The notes under the pieces: model-generated
What the model was told of the DNA's origin: nothing
The model's input: the letters and a program-made list of their open reading frames with translations, nothing else
Databases searched by the model: none
Position numbers and translations under genes: made by a program
Part shown: piece by piece, positions 1 to 5,743 of the stretch
Layout: each line of letters begins with the position of its first letter
Position numbering within the stretch: position 1 is the first letter of the stretch
Source of the DNA: a bacterium
GTDB taxonomy: Bacteria; Bdellovibrionota; FAC87; UBA2466
Assembly: GCA_022842225.1 (NCBI GenBank)
Contig: JALHPX010000017.1
Coordinates: forward strand, 1-16,414
Direction of reading: 5' to 3'
Length of the DNA: 16,414 nucleotides

Positions 1-868
1 GCCGCAAGTACCGTTCCGCCAGACTGTGGCCTTTGTAGAGCGACAGCGAGGTCTGAAACGCCTCAATAGCGCGGTGGTAATTCTTATTGAGATAGTCGCG
101 CTGTCCCCGACGGAAGAACAATTCTGCTTGCTGTAGAGACGTATCCGACCAATCCAACGACGACATATCTTGCTCTGCCTTTTTCAGCAGAGGATCTTCG
201 AGCCCTACCGGTGGCTTCTTACCTGCGGCAAAATTCTCTGCCGGCGGCTTGCTAACATCAAAATCGCGGGCCAAACGGTCGGTTGCTGTGGTCGTGCCGT
301 CCGCATTTTCGGCTGGCTTTTCCTCACCAGAAGTCATGAGGAACAGAAGTCCAAGCACCAGCACCACACCGCCATACAGCATGGCTCGACGATTCACCGG
401 CTTTTTGCCCGTTAAATTCGCGGACGACGGGACTGGATCCATCGCCACGTTCGCATCGGCTCCCATGGCCAACCCGCCGCCCATTGCTCCTGCCGCGGGG
501 AGATTGGCTGGATTTCCGTACGGGCTCTCACCTAGTTTTTTGTGGTGGAACCGGAAAATAAAATCGCCTAGGGCCACCACATCCCCGTCAGAGAGCCAGC
601 TCTCGCGCAGTTTTTCTCCGTTGATAACGACGCCGTTTTTGCTGTCGTTATCGCGGATAAACCAATCACCATCACTCATCGCCATGAACGCATGTCGACG
701 AGACACTCCCTCGGCCATGGCGACAATCTCATTGTCTTCCGCGCGGCCAATAGCGATGCGTGAGCCTTTGAGCTCAAGCTTTCTACCTACTTCCGTTCCC
801 GAAAGCAGCTCGAGATGGGCTTTTGCCTCATCTACTCGAGTATCGAGTTTTACTGCACCCGAATTCAT
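1..868 (-). CDS. FHA-domain, single-pass membrane, TPR-like protein (partial, C-terminus outside window)
   Basis: An open frame runs leftward from an ATG at 868 to the window edge, giving 289 residues with no stop. An FHA domain covers about residues 18-108. It has the signature residues G41-R42, S56-x-x-H59, N78-G79 and N83-G84, so it probably binds phosphothreonine peptides. A Gly/Ala/Pro-rich linker follows, then one hydrophobic segment at about 163-179. The tail from about 245 resembles a TPR helix pair (AELFFRRGQRDY, then NYHRAIEAFQTSL). The start ATG overlaps the stop of the upstream FHA gene in an ATGA junction, so translation is probably coupled. The FHA landmarks fall at the same residue numbers as in the preceding gene, which suggests a duplication. 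I infer that the FHA domain is cytoplasmic and that the TPR part lies across the membrane or acts as a scaffold for the Tad machine. Confidence 0.88.
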   Translation of the reverse strand, partial: MNSGAVKLDTRVDEAKAHLELLSGTEVGRKLELKGSRIAIGRAEDNEIVAMAEGVSRRHAFMAMSDGDWFIRDNDSKNGVVINGEKLRESWLSDGDVVALGDFIFRFHHKKLGESPYGNPANLPAAGAMGGGLAMGADANVAMDPVPSSANLTGKKPVNRRAMLYGGVVLVLGLLFLMTSGEEKPAENADGTTTATDRLARDFDVSKPPAENFAAGKKPPVGLEDPLLKKAEQDMSSLDWSDTSLQQAELFFRRGQRDYLNKNYHRAIEAFQTSLSLYKGHSLAERYLR

Positions 869-2526
869 TTCACTCCCTCAGGTTTCGTAGTGCCGACAGA
901 AGCTGCGAGTCCGGCTGTTGACCTCTCCATGCATTCTTTCGCTGGAGCGTAGCCGGGATCCGTGCGCAGCATCTCTTCGCAAAGAAGAATGCTGCCGCGG
1001 TAATCACCTTCCGCCATTTTTTCACGTGCTAGATCGATAAAAGGTTCAAATTCTTCTTTTTGTCGGCGCTCGCTGCGATCGATGATTTGCTTCGCCTCAT
1101 TGAGATAAGCCGTTTCTCCTGGAATCTCGATCTGCCGGGCCTTCTCCGCATTCACTATGGCATCTTGATAGCGGCGTTTTTTCAGCGACTCGAGCGCTGT
1201 CTTAAGCAACTTAATAACGGCAGCTCGCTTCTCAAGCTGCTTATCGACTTTGGGCTCGGGCTTTGGCTTTGGTTTGGGTTCCTTGGTTTTTGCAACCGTG
1301 CCTTCGTCCACGTGCTTTCGCTTGGAAGCTGCAGACGCGATTCCGGCTTTTGCCGTCGAGTTATTCGGATCAATCACAAGCGCAAACCGGAAGGCTAAAG
1401 CGGCACTCTCGTAATCCCCATCCTTCAGAAAGGCCTTGCCCTCTTCGAGGTAGATTCCAATGTCTTTGCTGGCAGCGCGGTTCTTTTTAGAACGCACTCC
1501 CAATTGCAGTTCTTCGGGACGTATCTTTGGCTTCTTCGCCTCTTCATTTGCCTGCAAAATAGCTTGCGCTTCGGGATGACGAGGCTTGGCCGGCTTCGTG
1601 GGCGCTGCCTGCTCCGCGGACTTCTGCCGCTGGTATTGTGGTAGGCCATCTTCTAATTCTTCGGCCGTCATTGTCGTATCCGCGATTTCTCTAAATGCAT
1701 CCTGCGAACTGCGGGGACTCTGAATGTCAGAGGTCCGATTATTAACAACAGGAGTTGGAGTAGACGGCTTTTGCGTGCGCATGTAGAGCAAAGTGCCGAC
1801 GAGCAGCCCGCCCAAGAGTCCCATCGCTAAATAAAGTTTTTCCTGATTATTCTTTCCAAAAGTTGCCAAGTGAATCGGTCGAACAGGTGGGTGCACGCGC
1901 GGACGCCCCTGAGTAGGAGCGGGTGGCGTGTAAGAAGGCGTTTGAGGTTGAGGAGCCGATGGCTGTTGAGTCGGAGTCGGTGCCGGAGCAGACGCTTGAG
2001 ATTGAGACTGCGAAGAAGTGGCCTGCGACGCCGAAGTGGGCGCCTGCGCGGCCGGAGGTGCCTCAATCGGTGGCTTTTGCGGCATCGATTCCGCGCCCAC
2101 ATTCCATGTGTCGGTACTAATCACTTCTGTTTTTTGGCTGGGCGCCGCGGAAGATCGTGAGACTTCCTCCGGATGCGACATTGGCGATGGTTTACGCGGG
2201 TCGCAGTAGCGGAATACAAACTCACCAATCTGCACGACATCGCCGGGACGCAGCAGTGCTTTTTTAATCGCGATGCCATTTACCCAGATTCCGTTCTTGG
2301 AAATATTGTCCTCGATAAACCAGCCTTTCGCGGTTTGTTTGAGGACGGCATGCACACGAGATACACTGGTGCTATCCAGGACGATTTCGTTATCCGTCGT
2401 CCTGCCTATGCTGAGCTTTTTGCGAGAAAGCTCAAAGGTCCGCCCCCAGCCCGTGCCTGCGGTCTGTTCCAAATAGGGAGTGTCGCCACTCACCTTGGAC
2501 GGAGTTGTTTTAGTCAAACCACTCAT
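865..2526 (-). CDS. FHA-domain membrane protein with proline/glutamine-rich linker and TPR-like C-terminus
   Basis: This is a 553-residue protein. An FHA domain at about 28-108 shows G41-R42, S56-R-V-H59, N78-G79 and N83-G84. A low-complexity Pro/Gln/Ser/Ala stretch at about 120-215 acts as a linker, followed by a single transmembrane helix at about 231-249. After it come a charged region and TPR-like helix pairs at about 355-395, 435-470 and 495-530, split by a Lys/Pro repeat near 415-428 (KEPKPKPKPEPK). The ATG at 2526 lies 6 bp after the previous stop. The stop overlaps the next start (ATGA). The architecture matches the following gene closely, so the two look like tandem paralogues. The likely role is phospho-dependent assembly or regulation of the Tad secretion complex. 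That role is inferred from FHA biology and gene context; no kinase gene is visible in the window. Confidence 0.9.
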   Translation of the reverse strand: MSGLTKTTPSKVSGDTPYLEQTAGTGWGRTFELSRKKLSIGRTTDNEIVLDSTSVSRVHAVLKQTAKGWFIEDNISKNGIWVNGIAIKKALLRPGDVVQIGEFVFRYCDPRKPSPMSHPEEVSRSSAAPSQKTEVISTDTWNVGAESMPQKPPIEAPPAAQAPTSASQATSSQSQSQASAPAPTPTQQPSAPQPQTPSYTPPAPTQGRPRVHPPVRPIHLATFGKNNQEKLYLAMGLLGGLLVGTLLYMRTQKPSTPTPVVNNRTSDIQSPRSSQDAFREIADTTMTAEELEDGLPQYQRQKSAEQAAPTKPAKPRHPEAQAILQANEEAKKPKIRPEELQLGVRSKKNRAASKDIGIYLEEGKAFLKDGDYESAALAFRFALVIDPNNSTAKAGIASAASKRKHVDEGTVAKTKEPKPKPKPEPKVDKQLEKRAAVIKLLKTALESLKKRRYQDAIVNAEKARQIEIPGETAYLNEAKQIIDRSERRQKEEFEPFIDLAREKMAEGDYRGSILLCEEMLRTDPGYAPAKECMERSTAGLAASVGTTKPEGVK

Positions 2527-2532
2527 TCGTCT

Positions 2533-4089
2533 TTATGCCCCTGCCATTCTGACCACACACAGAATGAAGCGAACTTCACCCTCAGAATTCTTGTGGCCCA
2601 CAGCAACGATGTCGCGTGCGACGCCGTTGATATCCAAATTCGCCGTCTTTACTTCTCCCAAACTCGAAATCACGCTGTCGGCGAGATCAATGACGGTTCC
2701 AGCAAACGCCTGATCGCGGCACGCATCTGAGACGTTCTGTCCCTTAGCGTACTGATTGCGTAGTCCAATCAGGTCCTCCAAAACTTTCCCCGCGTAGCAA
2801 ACTTTCTTATCTCGATCGATGAGCAGAATGCCGTCGGAGAACGCCACGTCAGACTCGCTCACCGCTCGCAGATATTGCTCATCTTCTTTGGCATCGGAAT
2901 CCGTCGCTATGGCACCCGCCATCCGGCTGCTTCCGCCTTTCACGCGGCTCACAGCAAAGTTCACAATCGTCGCTAAGTTCTCCAACTCGGGCAGCTTGGC
3001 CTCCGCAGTGACAGTGACGTCCTCGCCCTTGAGCGCCGAATCTAATTGCTCCGCCATCACGGCCAGCGGGTATTGCGTCATTTTGTAAATCAGGAAGAAA
3101 GACAGCAACGACATCAGCAGCGCAAAGAGCGCCGCTTCCGCCATTGGCTCGTACGTGTTGGTCATGCCCGCTTCCAAACGGAAAGTGGCGATAACAATCG
3201 CTTGCAACGCCCGGTCGTTGCTTTCAGCCGAGTACATATAAATGGGCTGGGCAACAATCCAGATGTCTCCAGTTTGGTGCACAGATACTCGATCTTCTTT
3301 GCCTTGCTGCACTTTCTTAATCGCCAGCAGCGAGTAATCGTCGGTAATAGAGCGATTAAAAAACTTAGGCGGTGCCAGAACCGAGTTGCTCTTCGGATCG
3401 ACGACATAAGCGTTAAGGATGCCTTTCTCTGCCTCCGTCGCTTCTACCGTGAGTCGAGTAAAGTCACTTGCCTTGCTGAGCACGCGATAGTTCTCGCGCA
3501 CGGCTTGGCTCAAAATAGCGTGGGCTCTGCCCAAGGCTTCTGCTTCTACCGTGTGCTTTCCCCACCTCAGAATGGGGATGACACTCAAAATCACCGACAA
3601 CACTAGCGAAATGGAGAGGATACTTCCCAGCACCATACGCCAATCACTACTGCGTAAAATCGCATAGAAAGGCAGCAGAACTTTCTCGTCGACTAGCTGC
3701 AAGAGCTTTTCTTGTGGCTTTTCGGGCTCCGCGATTTCTTCCGCCGGCTCCTGAGCCATCGCCAAATTTCCCTGTACGGGCGGAATCGGGCGTTGCGCGC
3801 GAGGAGCCGAAGCAGCGATGCGCAGCTTGTAATCTACAATGCGCACTTCGTCCGAAGGCTCAATGCGTTGCTTCTTAATAAGGATGCCGTTGATAAAGAC
3901 CCCGTTGGCGGAGCCTAAATCCACGATAGCGGCTCTATTGCCTTTAACGACGAGCAGCGCATGTTGCTTTGAAACCTGAGACGAAGACAAACGAATCTCG
4001 CACTCGGACGAACGTCCGATTCGATAGGTGCCTTCTACCAACTCGTGGGTAGAGACTACCGCTCCGTTTTGTACAAGCTCAAATTTCAA
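2533..4089 (-). CDS. FHA-domain receptor-like protein: FHA, two TM helices around a periplasmic domain, HAMP/PAS-like region
   Basis: This 518-residue protein starts at TTG (4089), overlapping the DUF192 stop as TTGA. AAGGAG at 4102-4097, 7 bases upstream, supports that start, and FHA strands begin at residue 1. The FHA domain at about 1-93 has G25-R26, S40-K-Q-H43, N62-G63 and N67-G68. Transmembrane helices lie at about 153-173 and 318-337. They flank about 145 residues that resemble a Cache-type extracytoplasmic sensor. A HAMP-like amphipathic stretch follows (about 339-385). The C-terminal domain at about 410-515 looks PAS-like (GILLIDRDKKVCYAG). No histidine kinase, GGDEF or methyl-accepting output domain is present, which is odd for this layout. 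It may relay an envelope signal to the FHA-TPR proteins encoded just downstream. The domain names for the sensor and PAS regions are inferred from pattern only. Confidence 0.9.
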   Translation of the reverse strand: MKFELVQNGAVVSTHELVEGTYRIGRSSECEIRLSSSQVSKQHALLVVKGNRAAIVDLGSANGVFINGILIKKQRIEPSDEVRIVDYKLRIAASAPRAQRPIPPVQGNLAMAQEPAEEIAEPEKPQEKLLQLVDEKVLLPFYAILRSSDWRMVLGSILSISLVLSVILSVIPILRWGKHTVEAEALGRAHAILSQAVRENYRVLSKASDFTRLTVEATEAEKGILNAYVVDPKSNSVLAPPKFFNRSITDDYSLLAIKKVQQGKEDRVSVHQTGDIWIVAQPIYMYSAESNDRALQAIVIATFRLEAGMTNTYEPMAEAALFALLMSLLSFFLIYKMTQYPLAVMAEQLDSALKGEDVTVTAEAKLPELENLATIVNFAVSRVKGGSSRMAGAIATDSDAKEDEQYLRAVSESDVAFSDGILLIDRDKKVCYAGKVLEDLIGLRNQYAKGQNVSDACRDQAFAGTVIDLADSVISSLGEVKTANLDINGVARDIVAVGHKNSEGEVRFILCVVRMAGA

Positions 4090-4445
4090 CCAAAGACTCC
4101 TTCACAAATAAGTCTGACACCGCGTTCGATACCCAAGCGCTTGGCTTGGCCCGCGCCTAACTCCAAAGTGTGCTTCACATGACGACGTGGAATCAGCATG
4201 CGCCACGCAGCCAGACTCGCTAAGACTTCCTGGACCATTCCGTTGCGATCGAGAAAAACCACATCAATCGGCATGCGCATGAAGAAGGTATGAATTGAAT
4301 TACAGCCGGGAAAAAACACTCCGCCATCCGCGGGCACCGAGGTTTTTCCCATCAGCCCCTTAAACCGCGATAAGAAATCGTCTGCGACTAGGCAATTGGG
4401 AATGATCACATCGTTGCCTTTTCGAATTTTGATAGTCTTGGCCAT
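4086..4445 (-). CDS. DUF192 family protein
   Basis: This 119-residue protein covers a full DUF192 domain. Family hallmarks are visible: the GLMGK motif near 30-34, the core IHTFFMRMPIDVVFLD at 51-66, and the late ELGAGQAKRLGI segment at 95-106. DUF192 members usually have a signal or lipoprotein peptide. This one has none and starts directly into the domain, so it is probably cytoplasmic. Its ATG follows the tadC TAA with no gap, and its stop overlaps the next TTG start. It is therefore embedded in the tad operon. The biochemical function of DUF192 is not established. Its position suggests an accessory role for the secretion machine, but that is inference. Confidence 0.9.
   Translation of the reverse strand: MAKTIKIRKGNDVIIPNCLVADDFLSRFKGLMGKTSVPADGGVFFPGCNSIHTFFMRMPIDVVFLDRNGMVQEVLASLAAWRMLIPRRHVKHTLELGAGQAKRLGIERGVRLICEGVFG
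4097..4102 (-). promoter_or_regulatory. Shine-Dalgarno site supporting the TTG start at 4089
   Basis: AAGGAG is read on the minus strand, with 7 bases between it and the TTG start of the FHA receptor-like gene. It lies inside the end of the DUF192 gene. No in-frame ATG occurs until residue 111, which is past the FHA domain, so the TTG is the credible start. Confidence 0.7.
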
Positions 4446-5330
4446 TTATTTTCCGGCTCCAAAGAATCCAAGGATCACGGGTCCAAAGATCATAATGAAC
4501 ACCGCTGGCATGATGAAAAAAATCAGCGGGAACAAAAGTTTCTGAGAGGCCGCGGCCCCTTTTTTCTCTGCGTTAGTAAATCGTTGCGTTCGAATGAGCT
4601 CGGATTGCACGCGCAAGACATCACCCAGCGGGCTACCCATTTGGTCGGCCGTTACAAGTACAGCAACCAACGAAGCGATTTCCGAAAGATCAATTCTCCA
4701 AGCGAAGTCGCGAAGTGAGTCCGCTCGTGTGGTACCCAACTGAATCTGTTGGATCATGCGAGCAATTTCGTCGACCAGGGGCCCAGAACGCGTTTTATCG
4801 ACGACTTTTTGCATCGCACCGATAAAATCAAGGCCGGCTTCTGTCGAAAGCGTAAGCAAATCAATCACGAACGGCAGCTGCAGTTTTATCTCGGTTTGCC
4901 GACGACTGCGGGCACCGCTAACCCACATCGACGGATAAAAATACCCTCCGATGCTCATCGCGCCGACTGCGTAGAGTGACATTCCGCCCTGAGTCGCAAA
5001 GAAATAGAGGTACATCGCGGCCGGAACGAAGAAGCCGTAGAAAATTTTTGCTGCAATGAGTTCTTCCACATCAAATTCATCTTCCAGGCCTGCGGAAATA
5101 ATGCGACGACGCCACTTCTTGCGCCAATCGGTGAGTTCCAAACGTGCGGAATAAGGGATAATGAGCGCAGTATAGAGAGGACGGCCGATGCGAATGAGGC
5201 CGTTGCTGGATTTTTTGCGTTGGTCTTGGAGTCTACTCGCAATAGCGCCTTCCAATTCACCTGAGAACAAAGTCCATCCCAGATAAAAGGCACTAGCGCC
5301 TAGAATAGCCATCCCAATGTAGGCAAGCAT
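4446..5330 (-). CDS. tadC: TadC-like type II/IV secretion inner-membrane platform protein (T2SF/GspF domain)
   Basis: This polytopic protein of 294 residues is an inner-membrane platform of Tad (Flp) pilus or secretion systems, where TadB and TadC work with the TadA ATPase. Transmembrane segments lie at about 1-22, 95-112, 117-136 and 264-290. The T2SF domain spans about 150-290 and includes FVIDLLTLSTEAGLDF and GSPLGDVLRVQSELIR. The terminal segment LLFPLIFFIMPAVFIMIFGP is typical of TadC rather than TadB. The frame extends upstream to a TTG at 5381. I prefer ATG 5330 because GGGAG lies just before it and the hydrophobic N-terminus begins there. It is the first gene of the five-gene operon, and no tadB precedes it. 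Confidence 0.9.
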   Translation of the reverse strand: MLAYIGMAILGASAFYLGWTLFSGELEGAIASRLQDQRKKSSNGLIRIGRPLYTALIIPYSARLELTDWRKKWRRRIISAGLEDEFDVEELIAAKIFYGFFVPAAMYLYFFATQGGMSLYAVGAMSIGGYFYPSMWVSGARSRRQTEIKLQLPFVIDLLTLSTEAGLDFIGAMQKVVDKTRSGPLVDEIARMIQQIQLGTTRADSLRDFAWRIDLSEIASLVAVLVTADQMGSPLGDVLRVQSELIRTQRFTNAEKKGAAASQKLLFPLIFFIMPAVFIMIFGPVILGFFGAGK

Positions 5331-5358
5331 TTGCTCACTCCCGAAGTTTCGCTGGGCC

Positions 5359-5400
5359 TTCTTGCAAAAAAAAAGTCGCAAGAACCCGATTTCTTATCGG
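5359..5400 (-). repeat. Two neighbouring inverted repeats and a nine-T run in the tad leader
   Basis: TTCTTGC at 5359-5365 and GCAAGAA at 5378-5384 form a perfect 7-bp inverted repeat around a loop holding nine A (T in the minus-strand transcript). Next to it CCGAT (5386-5390) and ATCGG (5396-5400) form a 5-bp hairpin. On the minus strand, the AAGAA loop of the second can also pair with the TTCTT arm of the first, so alternative folds are possible. It lies between the predicted tad promoter and the tadC start. Confidence 0.5.
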
Positions 5401-5457
5401 AGAAATCCGCTAAAAACTTCAGCACTTACCGCACGAAATGAGACTGACTCCATATAA

Positions 5458-5480
5458 ATTATAGCACGTTGCGTTACGCA
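5458..5480 (-). promoter_or_regulatory. Predicted promoter of the tadC operon with overlapping palindrome
   Basis: On the minus strand, TGCTATAAT (5466-5458) is a perfect extended -10 element. No convincing -35 hexamer stands 17 bp upstream (GGATTC), which is usual for extended -10 promoters. The palindrome TGCGTTACGCA (5470-5480) sits just upstream of the -10, where a regulator could block RNA polymerase. The start of transcription would fall near 5451, giving a leader of about 120 bases before the tadC ATG. Confidence 0.6.
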
Positions 5481-5640
5481 GAATCCATAGCCGAGTTCGG
5501 CGGAAAGCTCAGCAATATTAAAGGTTTAACGATGGTCATTTTCCGCTTGCCCCCACCATGCCGCAAGATGCTACCATGGGTGTGTGGACGTCCCCTATGG
5601 GACGCCCCTGGGCTATATGCCCGCGAAAGGGGGTGGTACT

Positions 5641-5682
5641 ATGCAAAACACATTAGATAGTACGGAGGTGAAGTTTTCTTAA
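5641..5682 (+). CDS. Possible 13-residue peptide within the structured RNA
   Basis: ATG at 5641 opens a 13-codon frame, MQNTLDSTEVKFS, closed by TAA at 5680-5682. A G-rich AGGGGGTGG sequence lies 4 bases upstream and could act as a ribosome binding site. The end of this frame forms the left arm of the perfect 14-bp hairpin at 5665-5699, so a ribosome on the peptide would disrupt that hairpin. The layout resembles a leader peptide with overlapping stem and terminator, but no downstream gene is present to control. It could be chance. Confidence 0.2.
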   Translation: MQNTLDSTEVKFS

Positions 5683-5699
5683 TCCGAAAACTTCACCTC
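5665..5699 (+). repeat. Perfect 14-bp inverted repeat carrying a Shine-Dalgarno-like arm
   Basis: GAGGTGAAGTTTTC (5665-5678) and GAAAACTTCACCTC (5686-5699) are exact reverse complements around the loop TTAATCC. The left side, read with the preceding G, contains GGAGGTGA, a full match to a strong ribosome binding site. The right arm contains TCACCTC, identical to part of the usual 16S rRNA 3' tail. No suitable start codon follows the GGAGGTGA before the terminator. Confidence 0.85.
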
Positions 5700-5707
5700 T
5701 TACTTGA

Positions 5708-5743
5708 AGGGCCCTGAGGGAAACCTCGGGGCTCTTTTTTTTT
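5708..5743 (+). terminator. Strong intrinsic terminator of the structured RNA
   Basis: The stem runs from 5708-5719 to 5724-5735, about 12 bp with two G-U pairs, closed by a GAAA tetraloop and followed by a T-run to 5743. The T-run is on the plus strand only, so the terminator serves a rightward transcript. The T-run overlaps the stop codon of the convergent cytochrome gene. Confidence 0.9.

Larger units (their letters stand above)
5540..5743 (+). ncRNA. Candidate free-standing structured RNA ending in an intrinsic terminator
   Basis: The stretch holds successive hairpins on the plus strand: CCATG 5556-5560 with CATGG 5575-5579; GGACGTCCC 5586-5594 with GGGACGCCC 5599-5607 (one mismatch, CTAT loop); GGGC 5610-5613 with GCCC 5619-5622; GTACTAT 5636-5642 with ATAGTAC 5657-5663; and a perfect 14-bp stem 5665-5678 with 5686-5699. 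A terminator with a T-run follows. TTGCCCCC near 5548 can pair with GGGGGTGG near 5629 using wobble pairs, which would enclose the first three stems in a junction. No protein gene follows on this strand, since the next gene converges from the right. I do not recognise the family. The 5' end is a guess and no clear promoter was found. It is not an obvious 6S, SRP, RNase P or tmRNA. Confidence 0.5.

Noticed and set aside
249..890. 213-residue plus-strand frame
   Set aside because: It lies antisense to the FHA-domain gene, which has clear motifs; the Ser/Pro-rich translation is typical of a shadow frame.
5599..5622. GGGACGC followed by GGGC recalls the GEMM c-di-GMP riboswitch
   Set aside because: The rest of the GEMM core (the GGGCAAA segment, the CAAAGCC junction and the tetraloop receptor) is not present, so the match is too short to support.
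5624..5643. AAAGGGGGTGGTAC resembles the T-box antiterminator consensus
   Set aside because: There is an extra G, the following bases do not continue the consensus, the UGG bulge context is absent, and no aminoacyl-tRNA synthetase or amino-acid gene follows the terminator.
5469..5660. 63-residue frame across the structured RNA on the plus strand
   Set aside because: It lacks a ribosome binding site and protein-like composition, and hairpins explain the region better.
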